Assembly (NCBI RefSeq): GCF_044360475.1
Contig: NZ_CP043494.1
Coordinates: 8,990,001 to 9,054,000 of the forward strand
DNA from: Archangium minus
GTDB lineage: Bacteria > Myxococcota > Myxococcia > Myxococcales > Myxococcaceae
Direction: 5' to 3'
DNA: 64,000 nt
A model generated the notes under the pieces. It had not been told where the DNA came from. It worked only from the letters and a program-made list of their open reading frames with translations, and did not search any database. The translations under genes were made by a program, and so were the position numbers. Positions 35,797 through 44,222 of the stretch are shown here, piece after piece (the first letter of the stretch is position 1; each line of letters opens with the position of its first letter).

Positions 35797-36765
35797 CTAC
35801 CCCTGCTTGAGGCTCTCGCGGAAGACGGCCAGGGCCGCGGCGAGGCCCGCCTGGGCGCGCTGCAGGCTGCGACGCATCAGGAGCATGCGCACCCGCTCCG
35901 GCAGCGACTGCGGCGACGAGGTACCGAAGCCCACCAGCTCCAGGCGCAGGGTGATGGCGTCCAGGAGGTCCGCCAGGTCCGCGTGCGGGCCCGCGAGCAG
36001 CACCACATCCGGCGAGGCGGACTGAAGTCGCTCGGCGATCTCCCACCAGTGCGGCGCCCCCGTCTCCAACACCACCACGGCCGCGCCCAACAGCGCTGGC
36101 GAGTCAGGGGGCAGCGCCACGGCCTCCAGCCCCTCTTCCAACAGGGTCCTCAGCGCCTCGGGGCTCCCCACCACCGCCACTTGCCCGCCAGGAGCCACCT
36201 TGCTGGCCTGCTCATATGCGCGCAGCTGCGCCTCCAATTGTGCGCGCGCCTCGTCCGAGGCCTGTCCACCCGCATACAGCAGCTCGGCCGCCTCGCGGGC
36301 CACACGCCTCGCCAGCTCGCGTCCCCGCACCCGCTCCGACCGGCGCTCCAGCGCGGCGCGCACCTTGGCCCGCACCAGCCGCAAGTCCTCGAAGGGCTTG
36401 AGGATGTAGTCGCTTGCTCCCGCCGCGAAGGCCGCGATGACTGACTCCGAGCTGGAGTAGCCGGTGATCATCACCGCCTCCAGCGCCGGTTGCAGCGCCC
36501 GGGCTTCAGCGATCAACTCCACGCCACCCAGGCCTGGGAGGTTCTTGTCGGTGATGAGCACATCGAAGCGCTGGGAGCGCAGCAGCACCAGGGCCTCCTC
36601 GGCATCCTCGGCCAGGCTCACCACCAAATCGGGCTCACGCGCCAGCAGCCGGGCGCACACGTCGCGCACCACGGGCTCGTCGTCCACCACCAGGACGGTC
36701 GAGGCGAGGGTTCCCCCACCCTCCTCACCCCCGCCGCCCTCATCCGTCTCGAAGGGGAGATCCAT
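35797..36765 (-). CDS. Response regulator with a second, degenerate receiver-like domain
   Basis: 322 residues. After a Gly/Glu-rich N-terminus, a receiver domain (about 22-140) shows DDE acidic residues (VLVVDDEP), phospho-Asp in VLITDKNLPGLGG, Thr in MITGYSS and Lys in ILKPFED. A coiled coil (about 140-190) follows. Residues about 193-315 repeat the alternating beta/alpha pattern (VAVVGSPEALRTLLEEGLEAV...AAVVVLETG...DVVLLAGPHADLADLLDAI) but lack the acidic pocket and phospho-Asp. No DNA-binding or enzymatic output domain is seen. It is divergent from a small membrane-protein gene. The signalling partner may be the hybrid kinase encoded at 37.4-38.6 kb, by proximity only. Confidence 0.82.
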   Translation of the reverse strand: MDLPFETDEGGGGEEGGGTLASTVLVVDDEPVVRDVCARLLAREPDLVVSLAEDAEEALVLLRSQRFDVLITDKNLPGLGGVELIAEARALQPALEAVMITGYSSSESVIAAFAAGASDYILKPFEDLRLVRAKVRAALERRSERVRGRELARRVAREAAELLYAGGQASDEARAQLEAQLRAYEQASKVAPGGQVAVVGSPEALRTLLEEGLEAVALPPDSPALLGAAVVVLETGAPHWWEIAERLQSASPDVVLLAGPHADLADLLDAITLRLELVGFGTSSPQSLPERVRMLLMRRSLQRAQAGLAAALAVFRESLKQG

Positions 36766-36831
36766 GCTTTCCAGAATCGCACAGCTCGCGTCGGACTTCG
36801 AGCAACGCCACGTGAGCCCTATGCTGTAAAC

Positions 36832-37428
36832 GTGGCGAGCTTTACGGAAGCACTGGAGGAGAATCCCGCCCCGCGTCGGTTGGGAGACGTACGGCTGAGG
36901 TACGAGCCCGGCCGTCTGCTGGGTGAGTCTCGTGCTCCGTCATTCTGGCAGCGGCAGCTCCCGAGCCTCTGCGTGGTGCTGGCGGCCCTGTGCACGCTGG
37001 GCGCGGTGGTGGGGGTGTTGGTAGGCGGAGGCAGTGAACGGACACCCCTCTCGCCCATTGCCCTGGGCGCGCTGGCAACGGCTCTCATGGGCTTCGCGCT
37101 GCGCTTGGAGGCACAGCTCGGCCGGCGCCGTTTCGTGCTCCACTTCCCCACCGAACGTCTACGGCTCGAGCGACTGCGGTGGGCGCCAGGGGCCACCCGC
37201 GTCCAGTGGGTGCCCTTCGACGAGGTCTCCGCGGTGGAGGTGGTGGAGCGCGCACCCGGACGTTACGCGCTGGTGGTGGTGTGGCGCCCGGGTGGCGCGG
37301 AGGGAGAGCACTGGCGCGAAGTGCTGGTGGAGCACATCCGCGCCAGCGAGCAGGAGGCGCTCTTCCGCGTGTGGCGCCTGCTGCACAACGCCTTCGGGCT
37401 CAGGGGAGCTGGAGTCGCCGGAGGGTGA
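36832..37428 (+). CDS. Small membrane protein of unknown function
   Basis: 198 residues from the GTG at 36832 (VASFTEALEENPAPRR); the same frame is open upstream but overlaps the divergent regulator gene. Two hydrophobic helices lie about 43-65 and 72-90, forming a short hairpin (LPSLCVVLAALCTLGAVVGVL, then ALGALATALMGFALRL). The C-terminal half is a cytoplasmic beta-rich domain (FVLHFPTERLRLERLRWAP...VEVVERAPGRYALVVVW) resembling a PH-like fold in texture. No family recognised. Its end overlaps the convergent hybrid kinase gene by 29 bases. Confidence 0.6.
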   Translation: MASFTEALEENPAPRRLGDVRLRYEPGRLLGESRAPSFWQRQLPSLCVVLAALCTLGAVVGVLVGGGSERTPLSPIALGALATALMGFALRLEAQLGRRRFVLHFPTERLRLERLRWAPGATRVQWVPFDEVSAVEVVERAPGRYALVVVWRPGGAEGEHWREVLVEHIRASEQEALFRVWRLLHNAFGLRGAGVAGG

Positions 37429-38557
37429 GCTCCACCTCGGTGCCCTCCCCCGCCTTGGACGACAGCCGCACTCCGCCGCCGGCCTGCGTCACCAGCTCCT
37501 TGCAGATGGACAGGCCCAGGCCCGTGCCAATGCCCACCGGCTTGGTGGTGAAGAGCGGCTGGAAGATCTTCTCCTGAATCTCCTGAGGGATGCCGCAGCC
37601 GTTGTCCGCCACGGTGAGCAGCACCTCCTGATCCCGCGACGTCCACCGCACCTCGATGCGTCCCGGCCGGCCCGTACCTTCCATGGCCTGCGCGGCGTTG
37701 ACGATGAGGTTGAGCAGCACCTGGGTCAGCTTCACCGGGCCGAACGTCACCTTCACCGGCTCGCCCATGGTGGTGATGCGGGCCCGGTCGCGCACCTCGG
37801 CGCGCGCCAGCTTCACCGCGAAGGACACCACCTCGGCCACATCCGCCGAGACCTCCATGTCCTCGCCGCGCGCCTGCGCCCTCAGGCCCAACGCCACCCC
37901 GCGCAGGTGGTCCGCGCCCGTGGCCAGGTCCGACAGCAGCGACGGCAGATCCTCCAGGACACTCGCCACCTCGGGCGAGGGATCTGTCGCCAGGTGCTTG
38001 GACGCGTACTGCACCACGCACTCCAGATCGCGCCGCAGCGAGGCCACGTTCTGCGACAGGTAACCCACCGGGCCCATCAGCTCGTGCGCGATACCGGCAG
38101 TCACCTGGCCCAGCGTGGCCAGACGCTCGGCCTTCATCATCCGCCCTTCCACCTCGCGGATGCGCAGCTCGAGTCGGGCGATCTTCAGGCCGTCCTCGAG
38201 CGCGGCCAGCACCTCGGCACGGTCCCACGGCTTGACGAAGTAGCGGCTCACCTGACCGCGGTTCACTGCGTCGATCACCGCCTGCATGTCCGAGTAGGCG
38301 GTGACGAGCATGCGCTTGGCGTCCGGAGCCAGTGTGCGCGCGCGCTCCAGCAGCTCCACGCCCGTCATCCCGGGCATGCGCTGGTCTGAAAGAATCACGC
38401 CGATTTCACTGCGCTTCTGCTCCAGCAGCGTCAGCGCCTCGGCCGGTGTCGAGCAGCGAAAGATGCGGAACTTCGAGCCGAAGTTCGCCTCGAACACCCT
38501 CAGGTTGAGCGCGTCGTCGTCGACATAGAGGACGGCGGGGAGGTCAGACGGGTTCAT
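37400..38557 (-). CDS. Response regulator-histidine kinase hybrid (REC-HisKA-HATPase)
   Basis: 385 residues from the ATG at 38557, which has GAGAGG 6 bases upstream; a longer frame to 38647 is unlikely. An N-terminal receiver (about 7-120) carries DDD acidic residues (VLYVDDDA), Asp58 in VILSDQRMP, and Lys109. A short coiled coil leads to HisKA with His158 in TAGIAHELMGPVGYL, where the usual NP after HE.L is GP. HATPase motifs are LLNLIVNAAQAM (N-box), DNGCGIP and GTGLGLSICKELV. Cytoplasmic, no membrane segment. Receiver-first kinases like this commonly take input phosphate from another system, but no partner is adjacent apart from the regulator at 35.8-36.8 kb. Confidence 0.9.
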   Translation of the reverse strand: MNPSDLPAVLYVDDDALNLRVFEANFGSKFRIFRCSTPAEALTLLEQKRSEIGVILSDQRMPGMTGVELLERARTLAPDAKRMLVTAYSDMQAVIDAVNRGQVSRYFVKPWDRAEVLAALEDGLKIARLELRIREVEGRMMKAERLATLGQVTAGIAHELMGPVGYLSQNVASLRRDLECVVQYASKHLATDPSPEVASVLEDLPSLLSDLATGADHLRGVALGLRAQARGEDMEVSADVAEVVSFAVKLARAEVRDRARITTMGEPVKVTFGPVKLTQVLLNLIVNAAQAMEGTGRPGRIEVRWTSRDQEVLLTVADNGCGIPQEIQEKIFQPLFTTKPVGIGTGLGLSICKELVTQAGGGVRLSSKAGEGTEVELTLRRLQLP

Positions 38558-38761
38558 GTAATTCCTCTCCGGGCCAGGCCTACCCACCACACTCCCGCCC
38601 TGCCAACCCACTGCGCCCACACCCAAGAGATACCACGTCACGAGCAAAACCCGATGGGCCGTGTTTCAGGCCATGAGAAGCCCTGGACGCACCGGAAACC
38701 CCGGCACGCCTGCCGTCAACCGCCCCCTTCGCCAGGAGGCAGAGCGACCTGGCAGGGGCGC

Positions 38762-39076
38762 TCAGCGCTGCGGCATGGGAGCAGGCGAGGGCTCGGTCGG
38801 CTCCTCGGATTCCTGGACTTGGGACTCGAGCGCATGCTGCACCGCGTCCAAAGACTCGAACTCTCGCGGAGGCAGGCTGCCCAACAGGGAAAGGACGACG
38901 GAGGGAGCCTCGTTCTCCCGGGCCAGCAGAACGAGCTGCTCCGTGGAGAGAGGAAACACAGCCCCGAGCAGGGCCTTGTGGAGGGGTTGTGCCAGCGGTG
39001 CAGGTCCACCCATGCGCGTTTCCAACTCCTTGATTCCCTCTTCGAGCCGACTCCGTCTCGTGTCGTCGTCGTTCAT
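38762..39076 (-). CDS. DUF2795-like protein
   Basis: 104 residues from the ATG at 39076; the longer upstream frame has no protein-like character. The central part (about 28-85) matches my recollection of DUF2795: PLHKALLGAVFPLSTEQLVLLARENEAPSVVLSLLGSLPPREFESLDAVQHAL. The N-terminus is helical and charged, the C-terminus acidic and Pro-rich. Function unknown; cytoplasmic. It is divergent from a small hydrophilic-protein gene. The 204-base gap on its 3' side (38558-38761) shows no gene and should hold the hybrid kinase promoter. Confidence 0.65.
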   Translation of the reverse strand: MNDDDTRRSRLEEGIKELETRMGGPAPLAQPLHKALLGAVFPLSTEQLVLLARENEAPSVVLSLLGSLPPREFESLDAVQHALESQVQESEEPTEPSPAPMPQR

Positions 39077-39234
39077 CGGCTCAAGGTTAAGCAGCTCACG
39101 AAGGACTTGCGCATCCTTTTCGACTCCTCGCCCAGCAAGCAAGGGAGCAGCCCCCTTGGACGAGGCCCCCATTGGCCTTCTCCCACCTGGACCCCACCCT
39201 ATCCAGGTACTCCCACACGTCGAGGAGGGACGAC

Positions 39235-39447
39235 ATGGCGGACAAAAAGGACCCGAACTACGCGGAGCGCATCGAGCACGTTCAAGCCACGCACCCGGAT
39301 CCATGGCCCGGCATCAAGGGCCGCTCCGAGGAGCGCGAGACGGACCTGCCCACGGGCACGAAGCGCGAGGATCAGGCCAGCGTCACCGAGGCCCAGCGCA
39401 AGCTGGAGCACGAGATGCACGACGAGAAGGAGCCGACCCGCGAGTAG
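39235..39447 (+). CDS. Small hydrophilic protein of unknown function
   Basis: 70 residues from the ATG at 39235, with GAGGAGGGA 4 bases upstream, a strong ribosome site that supports a real gene. The sequence is highly charged (KKDPNYAERIEHVQATHPDPWPG...EERETDLPTG...EKEPTRE) with no hydrophobic core and is probably disordered. No family recognised. It ends before a hairpin and the convergent pdh operon. Confidence 0.55.
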   Translation: MADKKDPNYAERIEHVQATHPDPWPGIKGRSEERETDLPTGTKREDQASVTEAQRKLEHEMHDEKEPTRE

Positions 39448-39465
39448 CGGGCCGAGGACATCCAG

Positions 39466-39495
39466 GGCGGGCCGCCCATGGGAAGGCGGCCCGCC
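39466..39495. terminator. Perfect 11-bp hairpin between convergent transcription units
   Basis: GGCGGGCCGCC (39466-39476) pairs with GGCGGCCCGCC (39485-39495) with an 8-base loop. It separates the small hydrophilic-protein gene from the end of the E2 gene. No T-run on either strand, so factor-assisted termination is likelier. Confidence 0.5.
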
Positions 39496-39508
39496 AACAC
39501 GGCGCTGA

Positions 39509-41107
39509 CTAGAACAGCAGCCGCATCGGGTGCTCGAGCAGCGCCTTGAGTTCCCGCAGGTACTCGGCGCCGATGGCCCCGTCGATGACGCGGTGATCGC
39601 CCGAGAGCGTCACCGTCATCAGCTTGCGCACCACCATCTGCCCGTCGCGGACCACGACCTTGTCCGACACCGAGCCCACCGCGAGGATGGCCGCCTGGGG
39701 CGGGTTGATGACGGCGATGAACGAGTCGATGCCGTACATGCCCAGGTTGGACACCGTCAGCGAGCCACCCGTGTACTCGTGCGGCTTGAGGCCTCGCTTG
39801 CGAGCCCGCTCGGCCAGGTCACGCGCCTCGGCGGAGATGGCCGACAGCCCCTTCTTGTCCGCGTCGCGGATGATGGGGGTGATGAGGCCGTCCTCGATGG
39901 CCACCGCGATGCCAACATCCACCGTCTCGAAGTGCAGGATGGTGTCACCCTGCAGCGCCACGTTGATCTTCGGGTAGCGGCGCAGCGCCATGGCCGACGC
40001 CTTCACGATGATGTCGTTGACGGAGACCTTGGACTCGAGCGCCTTGGCCTCCTCGCGGATCTTCAGCGCGGCGTCCATCTCCACGTCCACCGAGAGGTAG
40101 AAGTGCGGCACGCCGGGCTTCACCTCGGCCATGCGCTGGCTGATGACCTTGCGCATGGTGGTGACGGGCACCGCCCTGGGCTCGGGACGCTCGCCCGGAG
40201 CCACCGCCGGAGCAGCAGGACCCTTGCGCGCAGCGGCCGGAGCGGGCGCCTGGGAGAGCGCCTTCTCGATGTCGCTCTTCACGATGCGACCGAGCGGACC
40301 AGAGCCTTGGACCTGGGAGAGATCCAGGCCGCGCTCGCGAGCCATCCGCTTCGCCAGCGGGCTGGCGCGCAGACGACCTCCCGGAGTGGAGACGGGAGCA
40401 GCCGCCTTCAGCGCAGGAGCCGCAGCAGGCGTGGCGGCCTTGGGCGCAGGAGCCGCGGCGGGCGCCGGAGCCTGAGCAGGAGCGGCGGCGGCCTTGGCCC
40501 CACCCTTCCCCGCCAGGAACGCGATAGGCGCGCCCACCTTGGCCATCTGGCCTTCCTGGACCACGATGCGCGCCAGCACACCGTCGTCGTAGGCCTCGAC
40601 CTCGAGGTTGGACTTGTCCGTCTCCACCTCGGCAATGGCCTGGCCGGAGGAGACCTTGTCCCCCTCCTTCTTCAGCCACTTGACGAGCTTGCCCTCCGTC
40701 ATCGTCGGGGAGAGCGCGGGCATCACCACGGGGATGCCCTCACCTCCGCCAGCGGGAGCGGCGGGCTGCGCGGCGGGAGCCGGCGCCGGAGCGGCAGCCT
40801 TCGGGGCCTCGGCCTTCGGAGCGGCAGGCGCGGCGGCCTTGGCTCCTCCACCGGCGTCCACCTTCTCGCCCTTCTCGCCGATGATGGCGATGGGCGCGCC
40901 GACGGTGGCCATGTCCCCCTCGGACACAACGATCTTCAGCAGGTAGCCGTCGTCATAGGCTTCGATCTCGAGGTTGGACTTGTCCGTCTCACACTCGGCG
41001 ATCGCCTCGCCGGAGGAGACCTTGTCCCCCTCCTTCTTGAGCCACTTGACGATCTTGCCCTCCTTCATCGTGGGAGAGAGGGCCGGCATCTGGATGGGCG
41101 TGGCCAT
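39509..41107 (-). CDS. Pyruvate dehydrogenase E2, dihydrolipoyl acetyltransferase
   Basis: 532 residues. Two N-terminal lipoyl domains (about 1-80 and 124-205) with lipoyl lysines Lys43 and Lys165 in ETDKSNLE, joined by long Ala/Pro linkers. A peripheral-subunit-binding domain (about 250-290: RASPLAKRMARERGLDLSQVQGSGPLGRIVKSDIEKA) binds E1 and/or E3. The C-terminal catalytic domain (about 310-532) ends with the active-site LSGDHRVIDGAIG (His505, Asp509). It transfers acetyl groups from lipoyl-lysine to CoA. Operon order is E1alpha-E1beta-E2; the start lies 7 bases after the E1beta stop. No lipoamide dehydrogenase gene is seen in the window. Confidence 0.94.
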   Translation of the reverse strand: MATPIQMPALSPTMKEGKIVKWLKKEGDKVSSGEAIAECETDKSNLEIEAYDDGYLLKIVVSEGDMATVGAPIAIIGEKGEKVDAGGGAKAAAPAAPKAEAPKAAAPAPAPAAQPAAPAGGGEGIPVVMPALSPTMTEGKLVKWLKKEGDKVSSGQAIAEVETDKSNLEVEAYDDGVLARIVVQEGQMAKVGAPIAFLAGKGGAKAAAAPAQAPAPAAAPAPKAATPAAAPALKAAAPVSTPGGRLRASPLAKRMARERGLDLSQVQGSGPLGRIVKSDIEKALSQAPAPAAARKGPAAPAVAPGERPEPRAVPVTTMRKVISQRMAEVKPGVPHFYLSVDVEMDAALKIREEAKALESKVSVNDIIVKASAMALRRYPKINVALQGDTILHFETVDVGIAVAIEDGLITPIIRDADKKGLSAISAEARDLAERARKRGLKPHEYTGGSLTVSNLGMYGIDSFIAVINPPQAAILAVGSVSDKVVVRDGQMVVRKLMTVTLSGDHRVIDGAIGAEYLRELKALLEHPMRLLF

Positions 41108-41114
41108 ACGGTTC

Positions 41115-42101
41115 TCAGGCTCCCTCGCGGTAGAGGACCTTCTTCACGGCAGCGATGATCTTCGGAGCGTCCGGCTGGATCGCGTTCTCCAGATTCGCCG
41201 CGTAGGACATGTTCACGTCGAGGCCGGTCACGCGCAGCACCGGGGCGTCCAGATCGTCGAAGGCCTTGGACTGGATGATGTCCACCACCGACGCGCCGAC
41301 ACCGGCCAGCGGCCAGCCCTCCTCCACGATGATCACGCGGTTCGTCTTGCGCACCGTGGCGAGGATGGCCTCCTCGTCCAGCGGACGCAGCGTGCGCAGG
41401 TCGAGGATCTCCGCGGAGATGCCCTCGGCCTCCAGCTGCTTCGCGGCCTCCTCGCAGAAGTAGTACATGCGCGACCAGGTGATGATGCTGACGTCCTTGC
41501 CCTCGCGCTTCACGTCCGCCTTGCCGATGGGGACGATGTGCTCGCCCTCGGGCACCTCGCCCTTGAGAGCGTAGAGGCGCTCGCCCTCAAACATCATGAC
41601 GGGGTTGTCATCGCGGATGGCCGCCTTGAGCAGCCCCTTGGCGTCCGCCGGCGTGGCCGGAGCAATCACCTTCAGGCCCGGGAAGTGCGCGTAGTTGGCC
41701 TCGAGCGCCTGGCTGTGCTGGCTGGAGAGCCGACCGCCCGCGCCGCCCGGACCGCGGAACACGATGGGGCAGCGCAGCTGGCCACCCGACATGTGCCGCA
41801 GCTTCGCCGCGTTGTTGACGATCTGGTCCATCGCCAGGATGGCGAAGTTCCACGTCATCATCTCCACCACCGGACGCAGGCCCACCATCGCGGCGCCCAC
41901 ACCCAGGCCGGCAAAGCCCAGCTCGGAGATGGGCGCGTCGATGATGCGCGCGCTTCCGAACTTGTCCAGCAGCCCCTGCGACACCTTGAAGGCGCCCTGG
42001 TAGCGACCCACTTCCTCACCAATGAGGAACACGTTGGCGTCGCGCTCCATCTCCTCGGCGAGCGCCTGATTCAGCGCCTCGCGATACATCAACTCGGCCA
42101 T
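41115..42101 (-). CDS. pdhB: Pyruvate dehydrogenase E1 component, beta subunit
   Basis: 328 residues, typical for the beta chain of a heterotetrameric E1. Landmarks are MYREALNQALAEEMERD, FLIGEEVGRYQGAFKVSQGLLDKFG, and the EVGR/ isoform-specific loop around APISELGFAGLGVGAAMVGLRPVVEMM. The subunit binds the pyrimidine part of ThDP via Glu in the LIGEEV segment and works with the alpha chain to decarboxylate pyruvate. The gene lies 52 bases after the alpha gene and 7 bases before E2. A branched-chain E1 beta is the main alternative. Confidence 0.92.
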   Translation of the reverse strand: MAELMYREALNQALAEEMERDANVFLIGEEVGRYQGAFKVSQGLLDKFGSARIIDAPISELGFAGLGVGAAMVGLRPVVEMMTWNFAILAMDQIVNNAAKLRHMSGGQLRCPIVFRGPGGAGGRLSSQHSQALEANYAHFPGLKVIAPATPADAKGLLKAAIRDDNPVMMFEGERLYALKGEVPEGEHIVPIGKADVKREGKDVSIITWSRMYYFCEEAAKQLEAEGISAEILDLRTLRPLDEEAILATVRKTNRVIIVEEGWPLAGVGASVVDIIQSKAFDDLDAPVLRVTGLDVNMSYAANLENAIQPDAPKIIAAVKKVLYREGA

Positions 42102-42153
42102 CGTTGGCTCCGAATGCGAAATCCGTAATCAGTCAGTGGTCAGTGAAAGAGGG

Positions 42154-43278
42154 CTAGCGCTTGAGACCCGCCGCCTTGTCCGCCTTCTCGGCCTGCTCGC
42201 GCGGCTCGAGATCCCAGGTCACCTTCAACTCCTGGCCCGACGGGTACTTCGGCCAGTTGGTCACCTTCACGCCCAGCACGCGCTCGCGGGGGCGCACATC
42301 CTCCTCGCCCTCCTCGACGATGGTGTCCTTCCACAGCTCGTCCAGGCTCGGCTCGGGCGACTCGTCGGCGAACTTCACCGCCGCGTCCACCTGCTGCTTG
42401 ACCTCCTCGTCGATGGCGTCGAACTCCTCCTCCTTCGCCAGGCCCTGCTTGAGGGTGTAGTCCTTCAGGCGAGGAATCGGGTCGTTCTTGCGCTCGTCCT
42501 CCACCTCCTGCTTGGTGCGGTAGGTGGCGGGGTCCGCCATGGAGTGGCCACGGAAGCGGTAGGTGTTGGCCTCCATCAGCACCGGGCCGTTGCCCGCGCG
42601 GATGTACGCGACCGCGTCCTTCACCGACTCGTACATCTTCAGCACGTCCATGCCGTCCGCGGCCTCGTGGCGGATGCCATAGGCCTCGCCGCGCTTGTGG
42701 ATCTCCGGCACCGCCGCGACGCGCGCGATGGCCGTGCCCATGCCGTAACGGTTGTTCTCACAGATGTAGAGCACAGGCAGCTTCCACTTGGCCGCCATGT
42801 TCAGCGTCTCGTGGAAGATGCCCTGGTTGGCCGCGGCATCACCGAAGTAGCACACGGTGACGCGATCCTCGTTGCGGTAGCGGCTGGCGAAGGCCATGCC
42901 CGCGGCCAGACCAATCTGCGCGCCGACGATGCCGTAGCCGCCGTAGAAGTGGTTCTCGATGTCGAAGATGTGCATCGAGCCGCCCTTGCCCTTGCTGTAG
43001 CCGCCGGTGCGGCCGAAGAGCTCCGCCATCACCATGCCCGCGTCCGAGCCACGCGCCAGCGGCTGGGCGTGATCGCGATAACCCGAGAGCATGTAGTCAT
43101 CGGGACGGATGGCCGCCTCGACACCCGCCGCCACGGCCTCCTGGCCGATGTACAGGTGACAGAAGCCGGCGATCTTCCCGAGACCGTACTGCTGGCCCGC
43201 TCGTTCCTCGAAGCGGCGCATGAGGTACATCTTCCGGTACATCGTCAACAGCAGGTCCTTCGAGTACTTGCTGGCCAC
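42154..43278 (-). CDS. pdhA: Pyruvate dehydrogenase E1 component, alpha subunit
   Basis: 374 residues from the GTG at 43278 (VASKYSKDLLLTMYRKM), which has GGAGG 8 bases upstream; the frame is open to 43383 but that leader is not protein-like. The ThDP motif is CYFGDAAANQGIFHETLNMAAKWKLP (GDxxxNxG). The phosphorylation-loop-like region YRFRGHSMADPATYR matches the family. It decarboxylates pyruvate and reductively acetylates lipoyl-E2. A C-terminal extension (about 315-374) is acidic and longer than the shortest homologues. It is the first gene of the pdh operon, so the promoter should lie in 43279-43428, a 150-base gap with no other gene. Confidence 0.92.
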   Translation of the reverse strand: MASKYSKDLLLTMYRKMYLMRRFEERAGQQYGLGKIAGFCHLYIGQEAVAAGVEAAIRPDDYMLSGYRDHAQPLARGSDAGMVMAELFGRTGGYSKGKGGSMHIFDIENHFYGGYGIVGAQIGLAAGMAFASRYRNEDRVTVCYFGDAAANQGIFHETLNMAAKWKLPVLYICENNRYGMGTAIARVAAVPEIHKRGEAYGIRHEAADGMDVLKMYESVKDAVAYIRAGNGPVLMEANTYRFRGHSMADPATYRTKQEVEDERKNDPIPRLKDYTLKQGLAKEEEFDAIDEEVKQQVDAAVKFADESPEPSLDELWKDTIVEEGEEDVRPRERVLGVKVTNWPKYPSGQELKVTWDLEPREQAEKADKAAGLKR

Positions 43279-43428
43279 CGCCAATGCCTCCGTACGTGAG
43301 AGACCGCCCCGGGGGGACGGGAACGGCAGACGCCGTGCGCCTCCATAGCGCGCGGACATGGGACTGCAAGGGGTTTCGTACACCGAACAGGCGGGAAAGC
43401 CTGGATCCCGTCTGTTGGGCGCACCGCG

Positions 43429-44172
43429 TCACGGCTCGTGAGAGAAGTGCGGCACGGAAACGATTTCGTCGAGGAGCGTCACCGGCCTACCTGAATGGTC
43501 GGTCGCAAGGTGGACGACCTTGGCCTTGGGGAAGCGGCGCAGGTAGTCGTTGGCGTGGGTGGGCTCGTTGTCGAAGGCGGCGATGAGCGTCCCCATCTCC
43601 CCCAACCGGGCGTGGGCGGCGCGCTTGAAGGCGTCGTCGTTGTCCTGCTCGGAGGGCTTCATGAGCAGGCTCACCCGCCCCTCGCCGGGCACGGCCAGGC
43701 CATTGCGGCGCATGCACTCCACGGTGCCCGCCCGCATGCCCTCGTAGCGGCCGGTGACGTAGACCAGGTGCGCTCCGGTGGCCACCACCGCATGGGTAAA
43801 GGCCGCGCCCCCCTGGATGGCCACGTCCTCCACGCAGTAGTCGTTGGTGAAGAAGCGCTCCAGCCAGAAGGTCCGGACCTCATTGAAGAGAGTCTCTACC
43901 TCCTCCTCCGACAGGCCACAGTTGCGCATGGCGCCCCGCATGTCGAAGCCACTGTCCCAGTGGTGCGGCTCGATTGCGCTCAGCTTCTCCACCGCCCGGG
44001 CCAGGCCGAACTCCCGGAGGATGCGAGCCTGACGGGGGCGGTTGTCGAAGAGGGTGGAGTCCAGGTCGAACGCGAGCACCGCCTGGGAGCCCAGCGAGCG
44101 GGCCTGCTCCAGGATGTCGCGCAGTGTGCGCTGCCAGCCCTCTCGCACACGGGTTTTCAGGTCCGAAGCCAT
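43429..44172 (-). CDS. HAD-superfamily hydrolase
   Basis: 247 residues from the ATG at 44172 (MASDLKTRV); an ATG at 44202 is in frame. HAD motif I is LAFDLDSTLFDN (Asp residues of DxD), motif II YVTGRYEGMR, motif III Lys about 180 (LMKPSEQDNDDAFK), motif IV AFDNEPTHAN. A helical cap lies between I and II. Such proteins dephosphorylate small molecules; the substrate is unknown. It lies between the pdh operon and an unknown membrane-protein gene, both on the same strand, but its role in either is not evident. Confidence 0.8.
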   Translation of the reverse strand: MASDLKTRVREGWQRTLRDILEQARSLGSQAVLAFDLDSTLFDNRPRQARILREFGLARAVEKLSAIEPHHWDSGFDMRGAMRNCGLSEEEVETLFNEVRTFWLERFFTNDYCVEDVAIQGGAAFTHAVVATGAHLVYVTGRYEGMRAGTVECMRRNGLAVPGEGRVSLLMKPSEQDNDDAFKRAAHARLGEMGTLIAAFDNEPTHANDYLRRFPKAKVVHLATDHSGRPVTLLDEIVSVPHFSHEP

Positions 44173-44222
44173 GGCCCTCTGTATAGGGCACACGGACCCC
44201 ACCTCGCGCGGAATTCCGCCAA

